Assembly: GCA_016777565.1 (NCBI GenBank)
Contig: JADHRF010000007.1
Location: 1-35,840, forward strand
Reading direction: 5' to 3'
Origin: Pelagibacteraceae bacterium
GTDB lineage: Bacteria > Pseudomonadota > Alphaproteobacteria > Pelagibacterales > Pelagibacteraceae
Length of the DNA stretch: 35,840 nt
The notes under the pieces were generated by a model. That model had not been told where the DNA came from. It was given only the letters and a program-made list of their open reading frames with translations, and did not search any database. The position numbers and the translations under genes are program-made. Shown here piece after piece: positions 16,855 to 25,585 of this stretch. The first letter of the stretch is position 1. Each line of letters starts with the position of its first letter.

Positions 16855-17299
16855 TTAAGTTACCAACAAATTGTTCAAAATCTTTTGCTTCTTTAAAGTT
16901 TTTGTACACAGAAGCAAAACGAACGTAGGCAACTTGATCTAATGAAGAAAGGCCTTCCATAATAACTTTTCCAATAGTAGAAGTTGGTATTTCACTTTCA
17001 CCAAGGCCTTCTAAGTTTCTTACTATCTTTGAAATAAATTTTTCAACACTGTCACTATCAATCGGTCTTTTTCTTAAAGCTATACGGATTGATTTTGAGA
17101 TTTTATCTCGATCAAATGGTGCTCTTTTTCCGCTTCCCTTAATTACAGTGAGTTCTTGAAACTGTACTCTTTCAAAAGTAGTAAATCTCTCTTTTCTCTC
17201 ACACCCGCACAATCTTCTTCGTCTAATAGCGGTACCGTCTTCAGTTGGCCTAGAGTCAACTACTGAGGTATCTTTTTCTTTACAAAATGGACAAAGCAT
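16835..17299 (-). CDS. nrdR: Transcriptional repressor NrdR
   Basis: A 154-residue nucleotide-sensing repressor of ribonucleotide reductase genes. An N-terminal zinc ribbon (MLCPFC, C3 and C6) precedes the DNA-contact RRRR segment (27-30?), and an ATP-cone (about 49-139) begins after [12 protein letters not shown]. The second zinc knuckle is unusual. It reads [14 protein letters not shown], i.e. C31-x-C33 instead of C-x-x-C, with one extra residue before RFTTFE. Zinc binding may still work with this geometry. It lies between glyA (13-bp gap) and ribD (20-bp overlap), the usual order glyA-nrdR-rib. Confidence 0.94.
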   Translation of the reverse strand: MLCPFCKEKDTSVVDSRPTEDGTAIRRRRLCGCERKERFTTFERVQFQELTVIKGSGKRAPFDRDKISKSIRIALRKRPIDSDSVEKFISKIVRNLEGLGESEIPTSTIGKVIMEGLSSLDQVAYVRFASVYKNFKEAKDFEQFVGNLNVYKSE

Positions 17300-17312
17300 A
17301 GTTATTTTTTAT

Positions 17313-18602
17313 TTACAGCCTACTATATATAGGAAAAGAACCACAAAGATCAATTACCTCTTTTTTAACCTCATTCTCAATTTTAGAATTATTTTCGGGG
17401 CTTTTTGCAAGTTCTTTTAGTGTTTTTGAAATTAACTGCCCAACTAATACAAATTCTTTTTTCCCAAAACCTCTTGTTGTTGAGGCGGGCGTACCAAGTC
17501 TAATACCTGACGTAATCATAGGACTTTCTGTATCAAATGGAATTGAATTTTTATTAGTTGTAATGTTTGCTTTTCCAAGACTTTCCATAGCTAGCTTACC
17601 TGTTAGTTTAAAATTTCTTAAATCTAACAACATCAAATGTGTGTCTGTTCCACCGGAAAATATTTTAAAACCATTATTAATTAAAGTTTCTGAAAGCGTC
17701 TTAGCATTTTCAACTACTTTTTTTGCATAATCTTTAAATCTTTGATCCAAAGCTTCTCTAAAGCACACTGCTTTAGCGGCAACAACATGCATTAAAGGAC
17801 CGCCTTGTAAACCTGGAAATATCGCTGAATTTAATTTCTTAATTAATTCTTCCTTATTAGTTAAAATTATGCCTCCTCTAGGACCTCTTAAAACTTTGTG
17901 GGTGGTAGAGGTAACAACATCCGCATAGTCAACTGGATTAGGATAAACGCCACCTGCAACAAGACCAGAAAAATGTGCCATGTCAACTAAAAGGTAGGCT
18001 TTAACTTTATCTGCAATCTGTCTAAATTTTTTAAAGTCTATAATTCTTGAGTAAGCACTCCCTCCTGCTATAATAATTTTTGGATTATTTTCTACGGCAA
18101 GTTTTTCAACTTGTTCATAATCTATCAGTCCGGTTTTTTGACTTACTTCATAATGAACTGCATTAAACCACTTACCTGATTGTGCAGGCTTAGCACCATG
18201 AGTTAAGTGCCCACCTGAATTTAAACTCATTGCTAATATTGTATCACCTGGTTTTATGAGTGCTAAATATACAGCACCATTTGCCTGAGCACCAGAGTGT
18301 GGTTGAACATTTGCAAACTTACAATTAAAAAGTTTAGTTGCTCTTTCTATCGCTAAATTTTCTGCTACATCAACGTGTTCGCATCCACCATAATACCTTT
18401 TTCCAGAATAACCTTCTGCATATTTGTTTGTTAATACTGAGCCTTGAGCATCCAATACAGCTCTTGAAACCATATTTTCAGAAGCAATTAGCTCTATGTG
18501 ATTTATTTGTCTATCGTATTCTTTATTAATAGACTGAAAAAGATCTTGATCACTACCAGATAGATCTTTATTAAAAAAATTATTTAAATCTTCTTTGTTC
18601 AT
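17313..18602 (-). CDS. glyA: Serine hydroxymethyltransferase
   Basis: A 429-residue PLP enzyme interconverting serine and glycine with tetrahydrofolate, the main source of one-carbon units. [12 protein letters not shown] (35-46), [13 protein letters not shown] (66-78) and the PLP lysine K236 in [13 protein letters not shown] are all present. Length is normal. SAR11 cells rely heavily on glycine/serine balance (general knowledge), but no glycine riboswitch can precede it: its start overlaps the rpiB end by 4 bp. Confidence 0.98.
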   Translation of the reverse strand: MNKEDLNNFFNKDLSGSDQDLFQSINKEYDRQINHIELIASENMVSRAVLDAQGSVLTNKYAEGYSGKRYYGGCEHVDVAENLAIERATKLFNCKFANVQPHSGAQANGAVYLALIKPGDTILAMSLNSGGHLTHGAKPAQSGKWFNAVHYEVSQKTGLIDYEQVEKLAVENNPKIIIAGGSAYSRIIDFKKFRQIADKVKAYLLVDMAHFSGLVAGGVYPNPVDYADVVTSTTHKVLRGPRGGIILTNKEELIKKLNSAIFPGLQGGPLMHVVAAKAVCFREALDQRFKDYAKKVVENAKTLSETLINNGFKIFSGGTDTHLMLLDLRNFKLTGKLAMESLGKANITTNKNSIPFDTESPMITSGIRLGTPASTTRGFGKKEFVLVGQLISKTLKELAKSPENNSKIENEVKKEVIDLCGSFPIYSRL

Positions 18603-19036
18603 TTGTTAATTTTATTAACTCTCTTTTGATGCCTACCACCTTCAAATTTAGTCTTAAAAAAATAATTAATAAGACTAATAGCTTCTTTATTTTTTATCAT
18701 TCTCGAACCTACACAAATCACATTAGCATTATTGTGTTGTCTGGAAAGTATAGTACTCTTCTTACTATAACATTGTGCGGCACGTATACCCTTAAATTTA
18801 TTGGCAGTTATGGCCATCCCTGTACCAGATCCACATATCAGAATTCCTGAATCACTTTTTTTTAAAAGTAGTCTTTTTGCTAATTTCTTAGCATAATCTG
18901 GGTAGTCTACCGAAATGGTTGACTTCGGTCCAAGGTCTATTACTGGTATGCTCTTATTGATTAAATAACCTTTAATTTTTTCCTTTAAATCATAACCTGC
19001 GTGATCAGAAGCTATACAAATTTTTGTAAATATCAT
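18599..19036 (-). CDS. rpiB: Ribose-5-phosphate isomerase B
   Basis: A 145-residue enzyme interconverting ribose 5-phosphate and ribulose 5-phosphate. Signature segments are [15 protein letters not shown] near the N-terminus, [17 protein letters not shown] with the catalytic cysteine, and the [15 protein letters not shown] stretch. Ribulose 5-phosphate is the substrate of the DHBP synthase encoded downstream. It is first in the nine-gene run that ends with hppA, and diverges from hemB over 90 bp of very AT-rich DNA. Confidence 0.95.
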   Translation of the reverse strand: MIFTKICIASDHAGYDLKEKIKGYLINKSIPVIDLGPKSTISVDYPDYAKKLAKRLLLKKSDSGILICGSGTGMAITANKFKGIRAAQCYSKKSTILSRQHNNANVICVGSRMIKNKEAISLINYFFKTKFEGGRHQKRVNKINK

Positions 19037-19126
19037 TTATATGAATATTCTTTAATTATTAAATTACTTTTATATATACTAATAATATTATATTTGTCGC
19101 AGAAGATAAAACTTGTAAACATAAAT

Positions 19127-20119
19127 ATGAAAAATATAGGCAGATTTCCAAGTCTAAGAATGAGGCGAAATAGAAAAGCAGATTGGATTAGGAGGCTTGT
19201 TTCTGAGCACAACTTGTCTGCGAATGATTTAATTTTGCCACTATTTGTTAAGGAAGGGATCAAAAAAAAAGAAAATATTGATTCAATGCCAAATGTTTTT
19301 CGTTACTCTATAGATGAATTGGCTCGAGTAGTAGAAAGAGCTTGTAAGTTAGGAATTCCTTTAATTGCTCTTTTTCCATATACTGATCAAAAGAAAAAGG
19401 ACCCAAAAGGAAAAGAAGCGGTAAATAAAAATAATCTAATTTGCAAAGCGCTAAGATATTTAAAAAAAGAATTTAAAAATGACATCGGCATCATGTGCGA
19501 TGTTGCGCTTGATCCATATACAAATCACGGTCATGATGGAATTATAAAAGACAATAAGATTGATAATGATTTAACAATTGAAATATTGATAAAGCAGTCC
19601 TTACTACAAGCAGAAATGAAATGTGATATCATAGCTCCTTCAGACATGATGGATGGAAGGATCGGAAAAATTAGAACAGCATTAGACAGCAAAGGTTTCA
19701 AAGATACTCAACTTGTTTCCTATGCTGTTAAATATGCTTCAAATTTTTATGGTCCATTTAGAGATGCCGTTGGATCAAAAAAAAAATTAAAGGGGGATAA
19801 AAAAACCTATCAAATGGATTTTCGAAATACAAATGAAGCTTTAAGAGAAGTTGCGTTAGATGTTAATGAAGGTGCAGATATTGTCATGGTTAAACCTGGA
19901 TTACCATATTTAGACATAATAAGAGTAGTAAAAGATAATTTTAAATTGCCAGTTTTTTCTTACCAAGTGTCCGGTGAGTATGCGCTGATCAAAAATGGAA
20001 TTAAAAAAGGAATTATAAGTGAAGAGGCTATTTTAGAAAGCTTAATATCTTTAAAGAGAAGTGGATCTAATGCAATTGTAAGTTATTTTTCTATAGATGT
20101 AGCAAATCAATTAAAATAG
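19127..20119 (+). CDS. hemB: Delta-aminolevulinic acid dehydratase (porphobilinogen synthase)
   Basis: A 330-residue enzyme joining two 5-aminolevulinates to porphobilinogen in heme synthesis. The frame is open from 19001, but the conserved N-terminus (RFPSLRMRRNR) makes the ATG at 19127 the right start. The two active-site lysines are K202 (SYAVKYAS) and K256 (VMVKPGLPY). The metal loop reads DVALDPYTNHGHDG (125-138), with D/A/D where zinc enzymes have three cysteines, so this is a Mg2+-type, cysteine-free enzyme. It is monocistronic and ends overlapping recO by 13 bp tail to tail. Confidence 0.97.
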   Translation: MKNIGRFPSLRMRRNRKADWIRRLVSEHNLSANDLILPLFVKEGIKKKENIDSMPNVFRYSIDELARVVERACKLGIPLIALFPYTDQKKKDPKGKEAVNKNNLICKALRYLKKEFKNDIGIMCDVALDPYTNHGHDGIIKDNKIDNDLTIEILIKQSLLQAEMKCDIIAPSDMMDGRIGKIRTALDSKGFKDTQLVSYAVKYASNFYGPFRDAVGSKKKLKGDKKTYQMDFRNTNEALREVALDVNEGADIVMVKPGLPYLDIIRVVKDNFKLPVFSYQVSGEYALIKNGIKKGIISEEAILESLISLKRSGSNAIVSYFSIDVANQLK

Positions 20120-20787
20120 TTTTCAAATATTTTTCTTGATTTGGGTAAAAGCAGGTTGTTTGGAAAAAAAAACTTATTAGTTAAAACACTTCTAGTAAAA
20201 TTTAATGCCATTAATATTTCTTTTTTCTCTAAATAATTTTTTTGTTTTTTTAATAATAAAAAAGTAGGAATCTGATAGGATACTTTATCAATTTCAATTT
20301 CTTTATGATCTGAATTTTGTTTACCATCGAGTTTGAATTGGTCAAGATATGGATCAAAACCAAGTTCTTTTAATAAATTAAGCTCCCAGTTTATATAGTA
20401 TCTCAACCAATCTGTTTGCTCAAAATTTTTTAACAATAAGTTTAACGAAAGATATAAATTTTTATATGGTTGTGAGTCTGGAAGTAAAAGGTTTAGAATA
20501 GATGCTATAGACAGTAAGGCTGAAATTTTTTTTTTATCATTAAAATATCTTGGAGATATAGCCTCAACTAGTTCTGTTTTAAAATAACCTAATTTATTTT
20601 CTGATTTCGATGAATAAATAATAAATAATTTATTTGTTATTTGAAGAAAGTTTCTAATTTTTCTAGAATTGCCGCCATAAACAATGCCACTTACTTTACC
20701 TCTGGTGCTTGTAAATACGTTAATAATATTAGCATTTTCTCTAAATTTTATTTTTGAAAGTAAAAAACCCTCGTCTTGCCAATTCAT
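20107..20787 (-). CDS. recO: DNA repair protein RecO
   Basis: A 226-residue mediator that anneals complementary strands and helps RecR load RecA. The N-terminal OB fold is recognisable from MNWQDEGFLLSKIKFREN and VFTSTRGKVSGIVYGGNS, followed by a helical C-domain with LLPDSQPYKNLY and ELGFDPYLDQF. The zinc-finger cysteines of many RecO proteins are absent. It follows rnc after 2 bp; era, which normally separates the two, is not here. Confidence 0.93.
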   Translation of the reverse strand: MNWQDEGFLLSKIKFRENANIINVFTSTRGKVSGIVYGGNSRKIRNFLQITNKLFIIYSSKSENKLGYFKTELVEAISPRYFNDKKKISALLSIASILNLLLPDSQPYKNLYLSLNLLLKNFEQTDWLRYYINWELNLLKELGFDPYLDQFKLDGKQNSDHKEIEIDKVSYQIPTFLLLKKQKNYLEKKEILMALNFTRSVLTNKFFFPNNLLLPKSRKIFENYFN

Positions 20788-20789
20788 TC

Positions 20790-21452
20790 TTAAAGTTTTA
20801 GATCAGTTAATAGCTTTTGAGCTGCGTTTTGTTGAGCGTCTTTTTTAGACGTTCCAGTTGCGTAAAATTTTTTTGAGTTTTTAATAAAGACTTCTACTTT
20901 AAAAACTGGACTGTGTTGAGGTCCCGATTGTTTCTGAAATGTATAAACTGGAAGCATCTTGAATTTTTTTAAACTATACTCTTGCAATTGAGTTTTAGCA
21001 TCTATTTTAGTCTCAACAGATTTATCTAAAAATTCTCCCCAAATACTTAATATAAATTTTTCAACAACGTGCATTCCTTGATCTAAGAAAATAGCTCCTA
21101 ACAAAGCTTCTAAGCCGTCACTAATAATTTTGTCTTCTGATCTATTTAAACCTTTATATGAAGTGCCTGTAGTAATGAATTTTGTTAAGTTAAGTTTTTT
21201 TGCAACTAATAAGCAAGTTTTTTTATTTACTAAATTGGCAAATTTTTTATCAATTACACCTTCTTTTTCATTAGGATAGATTTTTAAAAGTGCTTTCGCA
21301 AAAACTAACCCCAGTACTCTGTCCCCTAAAAATTCTAATTTTTCATTATTTTCAATATTGTTGTGACTTTTGTGTATCAGACTTTTAATTAATAATTTTT
21401 TATCTTTAAACTTAATACCAATTTTTTGTTCTAATTTATTTATATTCTCCAT
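20790..21452 (-). CDS. rnc: Ribonuclease III
   Basis: A 220-residue dsRNA endonuclease for rRNA processing. The catalytic domain carries NEKLEFLGDRVLG (E40, D44) and SDGLEALLGAIFLD (D112, E115), the four metal-binding acids. A C-terminal dsRNA-binding domain (about 150-220) starts at DAKTQLQEYSLKKF and ends GTSKKDAQQNAAQKLL. It overlaps lepB by 1 bp, the usual lepB-rnc pair. Confidence 0.97.
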   Translation of the reverse strand: MENINKLEQKIGIKFKDKKLLIKSLIHKSHNNIENNEKLEFLGDRVLGLVFAKALLKIYPNEKEGVIDKKFANLVNKKTCLLVAKKLNLTKFITTGTSYKGLNRSEDKIISDGLEALLGAIFLDQGMHVVEKFILSIWGEFLDKSVETKIDAKTQLQEYSLKKFKMLPVYTFQKQSGPQHSPVFKVEVFIKNSKKFYATGTSKKDAQQNAAQKLLTDLKL

Positions 21453-22192
21453 TATCTTAATAAATTAAAAAACCTTTCAATTCGCAATGAGTTTTCCCAA
21501 TTCCAAAATTTTAAAATACTTCCAGAAATGGTATCATTAGAAAAAAAAATGATTGATGCTTTACCTACTAGATTTTCATTAGAAACATAACCAACACTTG
21601 ATAGATATCGACTATCCTTGGAGCAATCTCTATTATCTCCTAAAAAAAAATAATGGTCTTTTGGTACTTTGTATTCATCTGTATTTTGCATAGTGCCTAA
21701 TTTATTATAAACTGCAATATATTCTTTACCGTTTGGAAGTCTCTCACTGTATGCATTGACTTCTTGAGTGTTTATCCCGCACCTTATTAAATAATTATTG
21801 ATAATTTTAGTTCTATAAATTTCTTCTTTATTTAAGAGTAATTTTCCATTTTTAAATTGGATAGTGTCGCCAGGTAAGCCAATTAATCTTTTAATATAGT
21901 CAGTTCTGTTATCGTTTGGAGTTTTAAAAACTACTAAATCTCCATACTTAGGTTTTTGTTTGAAAAAGCGACCTGAAAAAAAAGGGGGACTAAACGGAAA
22001 TGAATGTTTGCTGTAACCATATTCAAATTTTTTTACGAAAATTCGATCTCCGATTAAAAGAGTTGGTTCCATTGATGAAGACGGAATATAAAATGGCTGG
22101 AAAAACAAAGATCTAATTAATACAGCAATTATCAAAGCGTAAAATAAAGTTTTCACATTATCTAAAATAATTATTAAGTAATTTTTTTTCAT
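21452..22192 (-). CDS. lepB: Signal peptidase I
   Basis: A 246-residue membrane protease that removes signal peptides on the periplasmic face. One N-terminal membrane segment (about 15-30) is followed by the catalytic Ser40 in PSSSMEPTLLIGDR, Lys101 in DYIKRLIGLPGD, and the late GDNRDCSKDSR box. Only one clear membrane helix is seen, as in many alphaproteobacterial enzymes. Stop/start overlaps of 1 bp link it to acpS and rnc. Confidence 0.97.
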   Translation of the reverse strand: MKKNYLIIILDNVKTLFYALIIAVLIRSLFFQPFYIPSSSMEPTLLIGDRIFVKKFEYGYSKHSFPFSPPFFSGRFFKQKPKYGDLVVFKTPNDNRTDYIKRLIGLPGDTIQFKNGKLLLNKEEIYRTKIINNYLIRCGINTQEVNAYSERLPNGKEYIAVYNKLGTMQNTDEYKVPKDHYFFLGDNRDCSKDSRYLSSVGYVSNENLVGKASIIFFSNDTISGSILKFWNWENSLRIERFFNLLR

Positions 22193-22572
22193 TAAAAAGT
22201 TATAATTACGGTTGCAAAAGCATATCTTTGCTCATCTGTTATAGTAAGAAAGATTTTGTAATTTTTTTTTATAATTTTTTTCACTACTTTATTAGTATTT
22301 CCTAGTAAGGCTACCTCTGGTTTCCCGTTTTTGTCATTATTTATTGATATTTCATTAAAAGATATTCCACCTGATATACCAGTACCTAATGCTTTAGAAA
22401 AAGCTTCTTTAGCTGCAAATTTTTTAGCATAACTGGGTATTTTATTGGTATTATTTTCAATATATTTTATTTCACTAGATGAAAATATTCTTTTTTTAAA
22501 ATTTTTTTTTTTTAAAGCTTTTTTGATTCTTATTACGTCAACGATATCTGATCCTATTCCATGAATTAACAT
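22192..22572 (-). CDS. acpS: Holo-[acyl-carrier-protein] synthase
   Basis: A 126-residue phosphopantetheinyl transferase charging acyl carrier protein. GIGSDIVDVIRIKKAL (5-20) holds the metal-binding Asp, and FAAKEAFSKALGTGI (about 48-62) holds the second motif. A lysine-rich stretch near 21-28 is encoded by a 12-A run. It lies 1 bp after pdxJ and overlaps lepB by 1 bp, the standard pdxJ-acpS-lepB order. Confidence 0.96.
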   Translation of the reverse strand: MLIHGIGSDIVDVIRIKKALKKKNFKKRIFSSSEIKYIENNTNKIPSYAKKFAAKEAFSKALGTGISGGISFNEISINNDKNGKPEVALLGNTNKVVKKIIKKNYKIFLTITDEQRYAFATVIITF

Positions 22573-22573
22573 A

Positions 22574-23299
22574 CTAAATTATAATTTTTTTAAATTGTTT
22601 TATAACTGTATTTAGACCAAAAAAAATAGACTCTCCTATTAAAAAATGTCCAATATTAAATTCTTTAATCTTTTTTATTTTTGCATTAATTATTTTAGTT
22701 GACTGATAATTTAGACCATGACCAGCGTGTATTTCTAAACCTAATTTAGAAGCAAAATCAACAGCAAACTCAATTCTCTTTAATTCATTACCGTATTTTT
22801 TTTTTTTATTTATTAAATTGCAAATTTTTCCAGTATGAAATTCAACACAATCAGCATTTAGTTCTTTAGCAATTTTTATATCTCTAATTTTAGCCTCAAT
22901 AAACAAACTAACACGCGATCCATTTTTTTTTAATTTATCAATAATTTTTTTAAGAAATTTTTTTTTATAATTAAGGTTCAAGCCTCCTTCAGTTGTAATT
23001 TCTTTTCTTTTCTCTGGCACTATACAAACAAAATTTGGTTTATGCTTTAATGCAATCTTCAACATTTCGTTAGTAGCTGCAATTTCAAGATTTAAAGGAA
23101 TTTTCAATTTAGATTTAATTTCTTTTAAATCAGAATCATTTATATGCCTTCTATCTTCTCTTAAATGTATTGTAACTGAATGTGCACCAGATTTTTGGGC
23201 AATTATTGCAGCACGTAATGGACTAGGATATTTTTCACCTCTTGCATTTCTTACGGTCGCTACATGATCAATGTTTACACCTAATCTTGTTTTGCTCAT
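22574..23299 (-). CDS. pdxJ: Pyridoxine 5'-phosphate synthase
   Basis: A 241-residue TIM-barrel enzyme forming pyridoxine 5'-phosphate from deoxyxylulose 5-phosphate and aminoacetone phosphate. It begins RLGVNIDHVATVRNARG (5-21), with HLREDRRHI, CVEFHTG, HAGHGLNY and GHFLIGES downstream, all hallmarks. Its product PLP feeds glyA. The start overlaps the pyrE end by 4 bp. Confidence 0.97.
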   Translation of the reverse strand: MSKTRLGVNIDHVATVRNARGEKYPSPLRAAIIAQKSGAHSVTIHLREDRRHINDSDLKEIKSKLKIPLNLEIAATNEMLKIALKHKPNFVCIVPEKRKEITTEGGLNLNYKKKFLKKIIDKLKKNGSRVSLFIEAKIRDIKIAKELNADCVEFHTGKICNLINKKKKYGNELKRIEFAVDFASKLGLEIHAGHGLNYQSTKIINAKIKKIKEFNIGHFLIGESIFFGLNTVIKQFKKIII

Positions 23300-23880
23300 T
23301 TAATATCCCTGCTACCTGGCTTAGTTGCTGGTATAGATATTAGGTTTGCTGGAAGTTCTCTTTCATTGTATGTTGGAATATTAATTTGAACTTGTGATAT
23401 AATTTTTTTACTTATTTTTGATTTTCCATTTGACCTATCAATTAAACAAGCAAAACCTAAAAGACTGCCTTCGGATGCTTTAACTAATTCTGAACATTCT
23501 AAGCAAGATTTACCAGTAGTAATAACATCCTCAACAATTAAGACGTTTGATCCCTTAAGTATTTGAAATCCTCTTCTTAGCTCAAATTTTTTATTCACTC
23601 TTTCTGAAAATATTGTTTCTTTTTTCAAAATTCTACCTAGTTCATATCCTATAACTATCCCCCCCATTGCGGGAGAAAGTATTAAATCTATATTTTTAAA
23701 TTCTTTAACAATTTTTTCAGCAAGTGAATTACAAAATTTTTCTGCTTTATATGGCTTGCTTAATAATTGAGCGCATTGAACATACTGGGGACTTCGCAAA
23801 CCAGAAGAAAGAATAAAATGTCCGTCTAGTAATGCATTAGTCTCTTTTAAAATTTTTAAAGAATCTTTGTATGAAAGCAT
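23296..23880 (-). CDS. pyrE: Orotate phosphoribosyltransferase
   Basis: A 194-residue enzyme making OMP from orotate and PRPP. GHFILSSGLRSPQYVQCAQLL near the N-terminus is the typical orotate-site block of the long-form enzyme, and the PRPP loop is NVLIVEDVITTGKS (about 112-125). The start codon at 23880 is supported by the conserved spacing to ALLDGHF. It therefore overlaps the end of the RSH gene by 44 bp in another frame, the longest same-strand overlap in the window. Confidence 0.95.
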   Translation of the reverse strand: MLSYKDSLKILKETNALLDGHFILSSGLRSPQYVQCAQLLSKPYKAEKFCNSLAEKIVKEFKNIDLILSPAMGGIVIGYELGRILKKETIFSERVNKKFELRRGFQILKGSNVLIVEDVITTGKSCLECSELVKASEGSLLGFACLIDRSNGKSKISKKIISQVQINIPTYNERELPANLISIPATKPGSRDIK

Positions 23881-25585
23881 TTTTTTTCTCTTTATGTCTT
23901 ATGATCTTAAATATTAAGTTTTTTTGCTTGATTTGACTTATCAAGTTTGTAAAGTTTTTCAAATCATTTATTTGTAAATCAAATGAAAATTGAAGAAATT
24001 TATTTTTTTTCTTCACTAACTCAACGTTCAAAATATTGCTTCCATTTAAACCAATCAAGGTGCTTACTTCACCCAAAACACCCGGTTGATCAGGCAAATC
24101 TATTAACAAAGTGCTTGTGTATTTTTTTCCTTTTTTAGAACTTTGATCCTCTGATCTGTCTTGCCAATATCTTCGAATAGCAGCTCTTGCTTTTCCTGTT
24201 TTTGAGGATGAAATCCAATGAAGTGAAGGAGAAACATTTTTCGAATTTACCACTTCAACTGTATCACCATTATACAAATGAGTTTGTAAGGCAGAGTCAC
24301 GGCCATTAATTCTACATCCAATCGCTGTGTTACCTATATTTGTGTGTACAGCATAAGCAAAATCGATAGGTGTTGCATCTTTTGGTAGCTTTATAACAGC
24401 TCCTTTTGGAGTAAAGCAAAAAACATTCTCTTGAAACATCTGTAATTTAGTAAATTCATAATAATGTTCAGGGCTAGTACCTGTCTCCATAATCTCAACT
24501 AAATCTCTTAACCAGTCGTACTCTTTCCAAGATAAATCAGATAATTTTTCGGAAGATTTATATTTCCAATGTGATGCGATTCCTCTCTCAGCAAAATCAT
24601 GCATTTGATGTGTTCTTATTTGAATTTCGATTCTTTGCTTTTTTGGGCCTATGATTGCGGTATGTATAGATTGATATTTATTTATTTTTGGTGTTGAAAT
24701 ATAATCTTTAAATTTAAATGGTATAGCTGAATATTTACTATGTAAAATACCAAGAGTTTTGTAACAATCCTCTATAGATTGAACTATTACTCTAAAACCA
24801 ATGATATCAGTTAAATGCTCTAAAGAAATTTTTTTGTTTTGAATTTTTCTCCAAATTGAAAACGGTGTTTTTTCTCGTCCAGCCAATAAAGCAGTAATTC
24901 CGTTATCTTTTAATATAGATATAAGTTCTTCTGAAATGGTTTTAAAATTATTAGTACGATTATCTTTTATAAATTTTAATCTTTCTATTATTAAATTTCT
25001 TGCTTGATCGTTTAAAATCGAAAAGGATAAATCTTCTAATTCATCTCTTATTAAATTCATACCCATTCTATCAGCTAAAGGGGCATAGATTTCCATTGTT
25101 TCCTTTGCAATTCTTTTTTTTTTATCTACTGAAGAAAAAGCAGTAATTGTTCTCATATTATGTAATCGATCAGCTAATTTTACTAGGAGCACTCTTATAT
25201 CTTTAGAAGTGGCTAGAATTAATTTCCGAAAATTTTCTGCTTGAGAGTTTTCGCCAGCCTTTTCTTCTAAAGCTGATATCTTTGTTACACCATCAACTAG
25301 ATCAGCAACTTCTTTACCAAATTCTTTTAAAACAACATCATACGTTGCTTTGGTGTCTTCTATTGTGTCATGTAATAATCCAGTTATGATTGTTGCACTA
25401 TCAAGTTTCAATTCAGCTAAAATATCAGCAACAGCAATAGGATGAACTATATAAGGAAGACCTGAAACCCTTTTTTGGTGTTTGTGAGCCTCTAAAGCAA
25501 AATTATAGGCTTTGCTTAGCGGTCCAGTATTTGAGAATTTATTATAAGACTGAATTTTACTTAAAAGTTGATCAGAATTATTCAT
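23837..25585 (-). CDS. Bifunctional (p)ppGpp synthetase/hydrolase (RSH), shortened
   Basis: A 582-residue stringent-response enzyme. The hydrolase domain has HP at 48-49 and HD at 72-73 (LLHDTIEDT). The synthetase domain (about 235-345) has IIGFRVIV, KDYISTPKINKYQSIHT and EIQIRT. TGS (about 387-449) follows, with the FCFTPKG and YAVHTNIG patterns, then KTGKARAAIRRYW, and an ACT domain (about 489-565). From TGS to ACT there are only about 40 residues, so most of the helical and zinc-finger/RIS middle region found in full-length (700+) proteins is missing. The RxKD synthetase motif reads KFKD (291-294). I expect both catalytic activities but altered ribosome-linked control. Confidence 0.94.
   Translation of the reverse strand: MNNSDQLLSKIQSYNKFSNTGPLSKAYNFALEAHKHQKRVSGLPYIVHPIAVADILAELKLDSATIITGLLHDTIEDTKATYDVVLKEFGKEVADLVDGVTKISALEEKAGENSQAENFRKLILATSKDIRVLLVKLADRLHNMRTITAFSSVDKKKRIAKETMEIYAPLADRMGMNLIRDELEDLSFSILNDQARNLIIERLKFIKDNRTNNFKTISEELISILKDNGITALLAGREKTPFSIWRKIQNKKISLEHLTDIIGFRVIVQSIEDCYKTLGILHSKYSAIPFKFKDYISTPKINKYQSIHTAIIGPKKQRIEIQIRTHQMHDFAERGIASHWKYKSSEKLSDLSWKEYDWLRDLVEIMETGTSPEHYYEFTKLQMFQENVFCFTPKGAVIKLPKDATPIDFAYAVHTNIGNTAIGCRINGRDSALQTHLYNGDTVEVVNSKNVSPSLHWISSSKTGKARAAIRRYWQDRSEDQSSKKGKKYTSTLLIDLPDQPGVLGEVSTLIGLNGSNILNVELVKKKNKFLQFSFDLQINDLKNFTNLISQIKQKNLIFKIIRHKEKKNAFIQRFFKNFKRD

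Noticed and set aside
19001-19126. 42-codon N-terminal extension of hemB
   Set aside because: The extension is low-complexity hydrophobic, overlaps the rpiB start, and precedes the conserved HemB N-terminus that begins at the ATG at 19127.
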